DNA of 7,649 nucleotides, taken from Clostridiaceae bacterium (GTDB taxonomy: Bacteria > Bacillota > Clostridia > Acetivibrionales > DUMC01). The position numbers and the translations under genes are program-made. The stretch's first letter is position 1. The number at the start of each line of letters is the position of its first letter. The notes beneath the pieces were generated by a model, which saw nothing but the letters and a program-made list of their open reading frames with translations, ran no database searches and had not been told where the DNA came from. The stretch covers positions 1 to 7,649 of the forward strand of contig JAAZDH010000062.1 in NCBI GenBank assembly GCA_012512865.1, given 5' to 3'. Positions 1 to 6,612 of this stretch are shown one piece after another.

Positions 1-815
1 AAATTGTCTTCTATAAATTGCTGTATTATTCCCACGGCAATTGCGCGGTCGGTATCAATTTGGCTTATCCTTCGAATTACTGCCTTTACTATATCATTGT
101 TTGCAATACCTTTTATATATAATACCGCTATTTCATTCCTTGCCCTGCGCCCCAATTTCATTTTTATCACGGTAAGATTCTTGTCCTTTATGCGGCGCCT
201 TATTATGGCAATATTTTCCCCCAGGGTTTCGATAAACCCGTCCCGGGGCGCATTTATACTTGATTCCATTGCAGGATCTTCAAGGTTGCGGGTTTTCCAG
301 CCGGGTGTTTTTATAATAAGCGCTTTTTTTATATTATCAATAAACAGGATGGTATCCCCCGCCAGCACGGCGGAAAGGCATTCATTTAAAGTATTCGTCT
401 CCCTTAAATCGCTTACTGTTATTATGGAATTTTTTATTCTTTTTTCAATTGGAACAGGTTTGCCAATACCTGTCCTGCTGCCGGCGCTGCCAGCGTTACC
501 TGCTCCCGTTTTTCCCAGGCTCAAGTCATTTAATAATGGTTTTATTATATTGGTTTGTATTACGTTCCGGTCAGCAAGGTCGCTTATGTATACGGCCGCC
601 AACCTGTACCCGGAGTTTTCCGGTATTATCATGCGTACAACCAGGTCAGAGCTGTAGCTTAATGTTTCCTCCATTGCTTTCAAATTTGATTCCAGGTCAC
701 CATTAACAGGTATTTCTTTATCCTGCCCGGTTGTTTCTATTTGTTCAATGGAGTATTTTTCGTATTTTTCGCTTTTTTCGCTTTTTTTACCTTTGCCCTT
801 TAGCCAATCCAGCAC
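1..815 (-). CDS. GerA-family spore germination protein, N-terminal part (runs off the left edge)
   Basis: GerA-family proteins are the A subunits of germinant receptors in the spore inner membrane and help sense nutrients that trigger germination. The 271 visible codons are open to the window edge. Residues 190-211 carry the family signature: PRDGF, then ETL, then an IRRRIKD stretch. KLGRRARNEIAVLYIKGIAN follows at about 220-239, typical of the soluble N-terminal domain. The membrane segments lie further downstream and are not in the window. The start is a GTG, chosen because GGGAGG sits about 7 bases upstream and the family homology begins soon after. The first 22 residues are very rich in Lys, Glu and Ser (KSEKSEKYEKYS), and residues 102-118 form a Gly/Ala/Ser-rich linker. 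The frame is open upstream of the GTG but reads as non-protein-like sequence. The family call is firm; the germinant and the receptor class are unknown. Confidence 0.92.
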   Translation of the reverse strand, partial: MLDWLKGKGKKSEKSEKYEKYSIEQIETTGQDKEIPVNGDLESNLKAMEETLSYSSDLVVRMIIPENSGYRLAAVYISDLADRNVIQTNIIKPLLNDLSLGKTGAGNAGSAGSRTGIGKPVPIEKRIKNSIITVSDLRETNTLNECLSAVLAGDTILFIDNIKKALIIKTPGWKTRNLEDPAMESSINAPRDGFIETLGENIAIIRRRIKDKNLTVIKMKLGRRARNEIAVLYIKGIANNDIVKAVIRRISQIDTDRAIAVGIIQQFIEDN

Positions 816-916
816 CTTTTTTCCTCCCTTTCCTTCAAATCTTATTATTCTCAGGAAAGAGACAAATATTCGCAAAGGTTGCCCGGCCCTTTTTCCTTGG
901 TCTAACCGCAAGATTT

Positions 917-1117
917 TTATTCCAAGTTTTTTAACCCAAACTGTTTCCTTATCCACCAGAATAACAAGGAAATCCCGAAGGGTATCATGAATGCAAAAAA
1001 TGCTCCAACCCACAGCCTGAAACGGAACAGGGGTCTTAGTATTTTCCCAAGTGTATTGAATATATTGGCAGTGAATATGGTGAATATGAATATATTGAAT
1101 ATAGTTGATATATCCAT
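917..1117 (-). CDS. Small predicted membrane protein, 66 residues, unknown function
   Basis: I do not recognise this protein. It starts at an ATG preceded by GAGAGGTGAT at a workable distance, which supports translation. It has a hydrophobic N-terminal stretch rich in Ile and Phe (residues 1-22), a short basic segment around residues 25-34 (GKILRPLFRFR), and a clearer membrane segment at about 35-56. The end is short and charged (IRKQFGLKNLE). The N-terminal codons come from a run of near-repeats of ATATTC, so low-complexity DNA shapes that part. It lies about 100 bases upstream of the gerA-family gene in the same direction and may be cotranscribed with it. The alternative is a chance open frame in AT-rich DNA. 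Confidence 0.5.
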   Translation of the reverse strand: MDISTIFNIFIFTIFTANIFNTLGKILRPLFRFRLWVGAFFAFMIPFGISLLFWWIRKQFGLKNLE

Positions 1118-1144
1118 GGCACATCACCTCTCAACCATATTGAC

Positions 1145-1157
1145 AGCATACCATGCT
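1145..1157. promoter_or_regulatory. Short palindrome upstream of the small membrane protein gene
   Basis: AGCAT-ACC-ATGCT is a perfect 5-base inverted repeat with a 3-base centre, about 28 bases upstream of the ATG at 1117. It could be an operator, but palindromes this short also arise by chance. I found no convincing SigA, SigF or SigG promoter around it. Confidence 0.2.
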
Positions 1158-1240
1158 ACGACTAAACCGCCGCAATTATAATTGTTGGAATAATGCTGTT
1201 TCAAGGTTAATTTCCCATGAAAAATAAAATTTATGCGCGT

Positions 1241-1340
1241 GATATGCCAATTTAACGATAATGTTCCAAATTTACCAGCAATATACCAATTATTGCTAAC
1301 AATGTGCTAAATAAATCCTCATATGATCCAATAAACCCTC
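1241..1340. repeat. Degenerate tandem repeat with a period of about 20 bp
   Basis: Five copies of a motif like ATATGCCAATTTA follow each other. Their CCAA or CTAA cores begin at 1247, 1266, 1286, 1307 and 1328, so the spacing is 19, 20, 21 and 21 bases. The last two units also share AATAAAyCCTCAT (1310-1322 and 1330-1342). The array fills most of the 243-base gap between the ECF transporter gene and the small membrane protein gene. On the minus strand it lies upstream of the latter. It could be an old minisatellite or a helically phased set of protein-binding sites. No terminator with a U-tract is visible in this gap. Confidence 0.45.
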
Positions 1341-1352
1341 ATGTTACATGTC

Positions 1353-1372
1353 CTGCCGGATCAATCCAGCAG
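1353..1372 (-). other. RNA hairpin spanning the stop codon of the ECF transporter gene
   Basis: The minus-strand RNA CUGCUGGA-UUGA-UCCGGCAG can form an 8-bp stem with one G-U pair and a 4-base loop that overlaps the UGA stop. There is no following U-tract, so it is not a standard intrinsic terminator. It may protect the 3' end of the mRNA or be incidental. Confidence 0.35.
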
Positions 1373-2017
1373 CCTGTCGACACCTGCTTTCTGTAACAGG
1401 GTTGAAAGCAGGTATCCCAGCACGGCACTTACCACTCCCTGGATCAAGTTGAAGGGAAGCTCCGAAATGGCCGCCATATAACCGAATGCCGGGTCAAATA
1501 GTTTTAATATTGAAAGCTCGGCGATAAAATATCCTGCAACCATTACAACCATGCCTGCAGCTATTGCCATAATTTTCTTCTTTTCATTTTTTTTCGAAGC
1601 ACCTCTATACAATATGCTCTTACCAGGATTCGGCTTTCCCCTTTCCTCGCTTATCCTGCTTTTTCTTGTATCAATGCTGCTTTCATCAATACCGGAATTC
1701 TCTTTTTTAAAAACATCATGCCTGCTTTCGGCTATCTTTCCAACAAGGTATCCTTCAAGACCTTTTACAATAAAAGTTACCGGTGCAAAAATCATCCCTC
1801 CTGGTGCAATAGCGTCAGCCAGTGCAGGGCCAAAAGCACCGACAATAAATCCGCTGTTTTTCCCCAGCAGTATTGCTGCAATTATTATCACCGTATCTCC
1901 AAAGTTTATATAACCCGGTGGGACGGGCCCCGGAATGCGCGTAAAAATCGTGGTCAAAAACACCAAGGCTACCATTACTCCATTTAGTACTATTTTTTTG
2001 GTAGAGATTTTATCCAT
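1361..2017 (-). CDS. ECF transporter S component (substrate-binding membrane subunit), substrate unknown
   Basis: S components are small membrane proteins that capture a vitamin-like substrate and deliver it to a shared EcfA-EcfA'-EcfT energising module. That module is not in this window, so this looks like a group II system. The 218 residues show about six hydrophobic segments. A GVMVA small-residue motif in the first helix fits contact with EcfT. The stretch INFGDTVIIIAAILLG, then a G/A-rich GAFGPALADAIAPGG, then KGLEGYLVG is typical of the family that Pfam groups with riboflavin-type S components (my recollection of the family). A charged insert of about 50 residues (98-148, Lys/Glu/Ser/Arg-rich) between the fourth and fifth hydrophobic segments makes it longer than the usual 170-190. 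The ATG directly abuts the TAG of the upstream URO-D-like gene (TAGATG), so the two are probably translationally coupled. GAAGGGG lies about 11 bases upstream. Confidence 0.85.
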   Translation of the reverse strand: MDKISTKKIVLNGVMVALVFLTTIFTRIPGPVPPGYINFGDTVIIIAAILLGKNSGFIVGAFGPALADAIAPGGMIFAPVTFIVKGLEGYLVGKIAESRHDVFKKENSGIDESSIDTRKSRISEERGKPNPGKSILYRGASKKNEKKKIMAIAAGMVVMVAGYFIAELSILKLFDPAFGYMAAISELPFNLIQGVVSAVLGYLLSTLLQKAGVDRLLD

Positions 2018-2971
2018 CTAATTATAAACCCCTTCCGTTTTCCATATTTCAAGCATTAACTCGTATCTTTCCAGGGGCATTCCTGTATATATACAGTTGG
2101 ATGTGGAAAATATGTATCCTCCCCTAGGCATGCCGTTTTTCAACGCGTACCTTACCGATTCCTTGACCTCTTCTTCTGTACCTGTTTGCATGAGGCCGCA
2201 GTTAACATTTCCAATAAGGCATACCTTATCCCCGGCTAACCTCTTGACCTCGGCAATATCCACTCCCGCCTGGGGGTCTATGGAATGAAGGGCATGGGGG
2301 TTGGCTTCTACAAGCTGGTCAAGTATGGGCATTATATTCCCATCGGTATGCTTTATCGTGTAAAATCCCATATCCTTGTAACCCTTTATTAATTTTGCCA
2401 GGTAGGGGGTTACAAATTCAGAGAACATCGACGGGCTGAGGAAAGGTCCCGTATTGAGGCAATAATCCGCACACAGGGCAAAACCGTCAAGCCCTCCATG
2501 CCTGGCTATTTTCTCAGCCTTGGCCAGTGCGTTGTTCACCATTTTGTCCGCTTCTTCTTTCAGTTTTTCAGGCTCATCGGCAATCCTGTAACTGAATTCC
2601 TGCATATGTTCACCGTCAGGTATCGAAAACGTGGCATCCCCATGAATCATCAGGAAATACTTGTCACCTGTTTTCTCCCTGACAAGGTCCACTTGTCGTA
2701 GTATTTCTTCAAGCCTGGATGGATTCGGGTGCAGGAAGATGGCACTATGGTTGTACCTTTCAGCGGTGGCTATGAATATATCCGCCATGTCAACCCGGTG
2801 AAGCTCCCTCTCCTTCTCGCTCATCTGGTCCCACTGGGAATAATTCCGGTGAGACGGGTGTACCTTGTTGAAAACTTCCATTGTCAAGAAAAATACCAGC
2901 TCAAAATGCGGAACAAGCCCTGTTAACGGTTTTCTTTCAAGGGCTGCAATAAATCTTTCCCTGGGTGTCAT
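2018..2971 (-). CDS. URO-D superfamily protein, corrinoid methyltransferase-like (MtaA/CmuA-related)
   Basis: This belongs to the uroporphyrinogen decarboxylase/cobalamin methyltransferase superfamily. It begins with TPRERFIAALERKP, typical of the methyltransferase-like branch, and lacks the RQAGR motif of haem-pathway HemE. Later landmarks are KHTDGNIMPILD (207-218), HSIDPQAGVDI (229-239), GNVNCG (254-259) and GGYIFSTSNCIYTG (284-297). MtaA-type enzymes bind zinc through an HxC motif plus a later Cys. Here the first part reads H208-T-D210, while C258 and C293 are present, so the metal site is altered or absent. A TTG and two ATGs lie in a row at 2977, 2974 and 2971. AAGGAGG ends one base before the TTG, so spacing favours the last ATG (7 bases), giving 317 residues. 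A promoter lies just upstream, and the downstream ECF S gene abuts it. The substrate is unknown; a role in corrinoid or methyl-group metabolism is inference. Confidence 0.85.
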   Translation of the reverse strand: MTPRERFIAALERKPLTGLVPHFELVFFLTMEVFNKVHPSHRNYSQWDQMSEKERELHRVDMADIFIATAERYNHSAIFLHPNPSRLEEILRQVDLVREKTGDKYFLMIHGDATFSIPDGEHMQEFSYRIADEPEKLKEEADKMVNNALAKAEKIARHGGLDGFALCADYCLNTGPFLSPSMFSEFVTPYLAKLIKGYKDMGFYTIKHTDGNIMPILDQLVEANPHALHSIDPQAGVDIAEVKRLAGDKVCLIGNVNCGLMQTGTEEEVKESVRYALKNGMPRGGYIFSTSNCIYTGMPLERYELMLEIWKTEGVYN

Positions 2972-3034
2972 CATCAAGCCTCCTTAAAAATAAATTTAGA
3001 AAACCTTTAAAATGTAATAATAAACATTGATATA

Positions 3035-3063
3035 ATTATAGCACTTCATTAATGATTAATAAA
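3035..3063 (-). promoter_or_regulatory. Extended -10 promoter of the URO-D-like/ECF-S unit
   Basis: On the minus strand, TG-C-TATAAT gives a perfect -10 hexamer (3040 to 3035) with an extended -10 TGn element (3043 to 3041). The -35 position at 17 bases reads TTTATT, which is weak, but extended -10 promoters tolerate this. Transcription would begin near 3028, leaving a leader of about 55 bases before the ribosome binding site. The 103-base gap after btuD holds no intrinsic terminator, so read-through from the B12 operon is also possible. Confidence 0.6.
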
Positions 3064-3080
3064 GCTGCAGCATCTTAACA

Positions 3081-4364
3081 TTATTGTATAACTTCGTGCA
3101 ATCTTGCAAAAGTTGTTACAACTGCCTTGCGCTTTAATTCATTATATATTTCCAGTGCCTCGCCCCCGGTGAAATCCCTGGTTTCCGGGCTGTCATCCTC
3201 GATTATGGCAAGATTGGAAGCGTGCGCGGCAGCATCAAGGTTCCTTAAATTTAAAATCCCGAACGGCATGTTGCAAAGTATGGTGAGTTCCGATTCTTTT
3301 ATATACTTAACATTTTCTTCAAATGCTTCGTCGCTTATTCCGCTGAAAGGCTTGTCAATCACCCGCTTTATTCCAAATACCTCGGCACAGGCGGAATCGC
3401 TGTCCCCATGCGTAAGAACCCCTATGGATATATCAAATCCCATTTCAAAAAGCTGTCTTATTACCCCCGAGGCAGAGCCTCCCCCGCCGATGATGTGAAT
3501 ACGTTTTTTCTCTTTCCTCATTTCGAATCCCGGGATATACACGTCCAGCAATCCCGTAATCCTGTTCCTGTACACGAGAGCATTAACCCCGTATGCTTTT
3601 GAAAGGTTTTCCGATGTCAAGACTTCTCCTGTTGCACCATCGGCAATTATCTCCCCGTCTTTCAAAAGGATTAACCTGGGGCAATATTTTGAAGCTGTTT
3701 TCAAATCATGCATAGCGGCAATAACGGTTTTCCCCGCGCAGCACAATTCCCTGCAGTAAGTGAATATCTGCTCCACGTGGGCAATATCCAGGTTTGAAGC
3801 AGGCTCATCAAGTAAAACAAGGTCTGTCTCCTGGGTGAGGAGCTTGGCAAACAGTATCCTTTGCCTTTCTCCGCCTGAAACCTTGGTAATTTCCCTGTTT
3901 TCAAATTGCAGGGTATCCGTGTAGCGCATGTATTTCCTGGCAACGTTGTAATCCTCCATGCTTTCTCCCCGTGCAAATCCCAGGTAAGGATACCTGCCTG
4001 TAAGAACCACGTCTATTGACGGGAACGGAAATGTTATGGCGGTATTCTGGCTCATCAGGGCAACTTCCCTTGCAACCTGCTTCTCGTTAAGTTTGCCAAT
4101 ATCCCTATTTTTGATTTTAACCAGGCCGCCGGGGGTATTAATCCCGTTTATGCATTTAAGCAACGTGGTCTTGCCTGCGCCGTTTGGGCCTATTATCCCG
4201 ACAAACTCCCCGTGCATTATCTTGAGGTTGATATTTTTAAGAATTTGAACATCATCTATATAATAATCAAGCCCGGTGATTTCAAGTACGTAATCCTGGG
4301 CAGCATTGCCTTCCCTTGTTATATTCTCCTTGGCTGTGTTTTCCTTCATTTCGTTACCCTTCAT
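3081..4364 (-). CDS. btuD: BtuD-type cobalamin ABC transporter ATPase with an extra C-terminal domain
   Basis: This is the cytoplasmic ATPase that powers corrinoid uptake through BtuC. The ATPase part (about 26-280) has Walker A GPNGAGKT (59-66), Q-loop Gln106, signature SGGER (163-167), Walker B DLVLLDEP (181-188), D-loop SNLD (190-193) and switch His219. At 427 residues it is far longer than the usual 250-270. Residues 287-427 form a separate domain that begins KKRIHIIGGGGSASGVI, a glycine-rich beta-strand/turn/helix like a Rossmann fold. It continues with THGDSDSA (318-325), NMPFGILNLRNL (365-376) and EDDSPETRDFTGG (389-401). It does not look like the CbiZ amidohydrolase domain known in some BtuD fusions. 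The ATG overlaps the btuC stop by one base (TAATG). A second in-frame ATG five codons on (4349) has a better-spaced AAGGGT. The first 25 residues are variable and charged. Confidence 0.9.
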   Translation of the reverse strand: MKGNEMKENTAKENITREGNAAQDYVLEITGLDYYIDDVQILKNINLKIMHGEFVGIIGPNGAGKTTLLKCINGINTPGGLVKIKNRDIGKLNEKQVAREVALMSQNTAITFPFPSIDVVLTGRYPYLGFARGESMEDYNVARKYMRYTDTLQFENREITKVSGGERQRILFAKLLTQETDLVLLDEPASNLDIAHVEQIFTYCRELCCAGKTVIAAMHDLKTASKYCPRLILLKDGEIIADGATGEVLTSENLSKAYGVNALVYRNRITGLLDVYIPGFEMRKEKKRIHIIGGGGSASGVIRQLFEMGFDISIGVLTHGDSDSACAEVFGIKRVIDKPFSGISDEAFEENVKYIKESELTILCNMPFGILNLRNLDAAAHASNLAIIEDDSPETRDFTGGEALEIYNELKRKAVVTTFARLHEVIQ

Positions 4365-5389
4365 TACAAAACGGCACCTTCCTTCCTTGTCTTGTTAAGC
4401 AAAAACAGGAAATACGGTGCACCCAGGAAAGAAGTTATTATGCCCACGTTTATCTCGGCAGGGGACACGATTGTTCTCCCTAGAAGGTCGCATAAAAGAA
4501 GGAATATGGCTCCTCCAAGGGTGCTTGCAGGAATCAGCACCCTGTTGTCGGGCCCGATTAAAAGCCTGATTATATGGGGAACCATAAGCCCTACAAAACT
4601 GATGGTACCGCTGATACTCACAGCGGTGGCGGTCAGGATGGAAGAAAAGACAAGGATACGTCTCCTGGTCTTGGAAGGACTTAAGCCCACGGATTGTGCC
4701 TCTTCTTCTCCCAGGAGCATAATGTTTAAGTCCCTGGAAAACAGGAACAGTATAAATATACATAGCAATATGGGAATAAAGGAGATTTTTACATCCTGCC
4801 ATACCCTCCCGTTCAAGCTTCCCATCGTCCAGAATAAAAACTGCCTTACCTGGTCGCTGCTTATAAATGACAGAATTCCCGTGGTAACGGAACCAAAAAA
4901 CATGCTTATGGCCATACCTGACAGTATCATGTTCATTACGGGAATTTTTCCTTTTCTTGCAGCAAGTATGAACACCAGGAAAGAAGCCGTCAGTGCACCG
5001 GCGGCGGCAAAGAGCGGCATGAAGATAACTCCTTTTGCAGGCAGGCCAAGACATATGGCCAGAACGGCACCAAGGCTTGCGCCGCTTGATACGCCAAGCA
5101 CCCCCGGGTCCGCCATCGGGTTCCTGAACACCCCTTGCATAACAGCCCCCGAGGTGCCCAATGCCGCTCCAACCAGTATCGTGGTCACCACCCGCGGGAA
5201 CCTGACATAAAAAATTATGGACTCCCAGCCTTCCTTAAAATCACTTATATTAAGCAATCCCCAGTTCTTAAGGATTATCTTGACGGTATCAAGAAAAGGC
5301 ACGCTAACCGCACCAAAACCGGTAGAAACAACCGTCGCCAGAAATAGCAGGACAAGCATGACAAGTACTACTTTTCCTTTTTCTTTCAT
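4364..5389 (-). CDS. btuC: Cobalamin ABC transporter permease, BtuC/FecCD family
   Basis: BtuC dimers form the membrane channel through which BtuF hands over the corrinoid. The 341 residues are almost wholly hydrophobic helices, matching the usual 320-350 and about ten membrane segments. Family landmarks are VRFPRVVTTILVGAALG, then GAVMQGVFRNPMADPGVLG and SSGASLGAVLA near residues 62-112. Towards the end are SISGTISFVGLMVPHI and PAEINVGIITSFLGAPYFLFLL. The frame is open further upstream to 5458, but that would overlap the end of btuF. The ATG at 5389 is preferred because AAAGGA sits about 8 bases before it, a hydrophobic helix follows directly, and it leaves a 19-base gap after btuF. The stop overlaps the btuD start. 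Cobalamin rather than iron-siderophore specificity is inferred from the riboswitch and cobO. Confidence 0.92.
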   Translation of the reverse strand: MKEKGKVVLVMLVLLFLATVVSTGFGAVSVPFLDTVKIILKNWGLLNISDFKEGWESIIFYVRFPRVVTTILVGAALGTSGAVMQGVFRNPMADPGVLGVSSGASLGAVLAICLGLPAKGVIFMPLFAAAGALTASFLVFILAARKGKIPVMNMILSGMAISMFFGSVTTGILSFISSDQVRQFLFWTMGSLNGRVWQDVKISFIPILLCIFILFLFSRDLNIMLLGEEEAQSVGLSPSKTRRRILVFSSILTATAVSISGTISFVGLMVPHIIRLLIGPDNRVLIPASTLGGAIFLLLCDLLGRTIVSPAEINVGIITSFLGAPYFLFLLNKTRKEGAVL

Positions 5390-5408
5390 TTCTCTTTTCC
5401 TTTCCCAT

Positions 5409-6584
5409 TTATTCGAACAATCCGGGGTAGACTGCCCTTGCCATATCTTCCACTCCAAGAACTATATTCTGGGACGTCGTTCCCAAATGCGCTTCAGGGA
5501 GGCAAAACACCCTGTTATTTTTTATCGCATTTATCCCGGCAAGGCTCTTGTCATTTTTTAAGCTCCCGGCAAATTCTTCCGCGTCAAACCCTTCGTATGA
5601 CCATGCCGGGAGGAATATAGCATCAGGGTTTAATTCAACTATCTTCTCCTTCGAAATTTCCTGCCACATTACCATTCCTTGCTCGGCCGCAAGGTTTATA
5701 ACACCCGCATGCTTTGTTATATCATCAAAAGTGGTGCCGATTCCGTGGGTGCAGAAAAAATTATTGTAGCTTAAAACCCTGAGCTTTTGATTATCTTCCA
5801 ATGTTTTTACCTTCTCTTCTACTGCTTTTAGTTTTCCATCCATCCATTGAATAATTTCCTGCCCTTTACCTTTCTCGCCTACCAATTGAGCTACCGTCAT
5901 TACCGCATCTTTAACCTGGTTTATGCTGCTGGGGGTTTTGAGGGCATAAACCGTAATTTTGGCATCCCTCAATTGCTTTATGGCGTTTTGATCGCTCCAG
6001 TCGGCAACTATTATTAAATCAGGCTGCATGGCTATAAGGCTTTCTACCTCCAACCCGGTCTTTTGTAAGTCCTTCACCTCTTCTGCCACGTTCGATTGGC
6101 CAGGGTCCACGGAAAGGTATGAAACGGCTGCAATCCTACCCTTGTCCACCAACGACAAAAGCATTTCGTCCGTGGATAGTGTAAGTGAAACGATTTTTTG
6201 CGGTTTCTTTTCAATTTTTACTTCAACACCATTGGCATCTGTCACTGTGAGGGGGAATTCACCGGCATCCTTGCTGCCTGCACCCTGGACATCGCCTTGG
6301 TCTCCGCCTGTTTCCCTGCCCGTACCGGAAGAGCTTTCGGTTCCTGTTCCCGTGCCCGTATCGCCAACTTCCTGGTTGCTCCTTGAAACGCAAGCAGTAA
6401 ATGCCGCAAGAAGCACAAGAACCAGCAATAATATACCTGCAGTTTTTAATAATGTTAATGCTGATTTACGTGTATATATAAATGTTTTATTATTACATAC
6501 ATTGTTACACGTTTTACCAACTACTCCATCCCCCGGTAGTTTATTCTTATTCTTCGTATTAACCAAGCCTGTCATTTCTTTCAT
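5409..6584 (-). CDS. btuF: Cobalamin-binding lipoprotein, BtuF-type
   Basis: This is the extracellular receptor that binds corrinoid and delivers it to BtuCD. After a hydrophobic helix (42-62) comes AFTAC with Cys65 as the likely lipid-anchor cysteine, although Phe at -3 is less usual than Leu. Residues 66-108 form a flexible Gly/Thr/Ser/Glu linker (GTGTGT, SSSGTG). The binding domain (about 110-391) has PLTVTDANGVEVKIEKKPQKIV, where the family begins, then LIAMQPDLIIVADWSD and ELNPDAIFLPAW, all typical of type III binding proteins. The stretch before the membrane helix, about 40 residues with Cys26 and Cys30, is unusually long. The ATG at 6584 lies only 2 bases from AAAGGAG. The next ATG at 6575 has 11 bases and may be the real start; a later start is also possible. 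It follows cobO by 28 bases. Confidence 0.9.
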   Translation of the reverse strand: MKEMTGLVNTKNKNKLPGDGVVGKTCNNVCNNKTFIYTRKSALTLLKTAGILLLVLVLLAAFTACVSRSNQEVGDTGTGTGTESSSGTGRETGGDQGDVQGAGSKDAGEFPLTVTDANGVEVKIEKKPQKIVSLTLSTDEMLLSLVDKGRIAAVSYLSVDPGQSNVAEEVKDLQKTGLEVESLIAMQPDLIIVADWSDQNAIKQLRDAKITVYALKTPSSINQVKDAVMTVAQLVGEKGKGQEIIQWMDGKLKAVEEKVKTLEDNQKLRVLSYNNFFCTHGIGTTFDDITKHAGVINLAAEQGMVMWQEISKEKIVELNPDAIFLPAWSYEGFDAEEFAGSLKNDKSLAGINAIKNNRVFCLPEAHLGTTSQNIVLGVEDMARAVYPGLFE

Positions 6585-6612
6585 ATCTCCTTTCTTTATG
6601 CATACTTATTTT

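Noticed and set aside
4..657. Long plus-strand open frame of 217 codons
   Set aside because: It is antisense to the gerA-family gene, whose minus-strand frame gives clear family motifs; the plus-strand product is low-quality and resembles nothing.
1..1124. Extended gerA-family start at the ATG at 1124
   Set aside because: The frame is open that far, but the added residues are His/Tyr/Ile-rich and not protein-like, they overlap the small membrane protein gene, and the GTG at 815 has a much better ribosome binding site.
2018..2977. hemE, the haem-pathway uroporphyrinogen decarboxylase
   Set aside because: The RQAGR-type N-terminal motif is missing and the landmarks match the methyltransferase-like branch of the superfamily.
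3061..3075. GCTGCAGC palindrome after btuD as a terminator
   Set aside because: The stem has no loop and no U-tract follows, so it cannot act as an intrinsic terminator.
4395..5054. Second minus-strand frame of 219 codons inside btuC
   Set aside because: It is rich in Arg, His and Cys and is just an alternate frame of the btuC gene, with no family match.
4212..5210. Plus-strand open frame of 332 codons
   Set aside because: It lies antisense over btuC and the start of btuD, both well supported. It is an antisense shadow of hydrophobic coding sequence.
4364..5458. btuC starting at 5458
   Set aside because: This would overlap the end of btuF by about 50 bases and add a non-hydrophobic leader. 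The ATG at 5389 has its own ribosome binding site.
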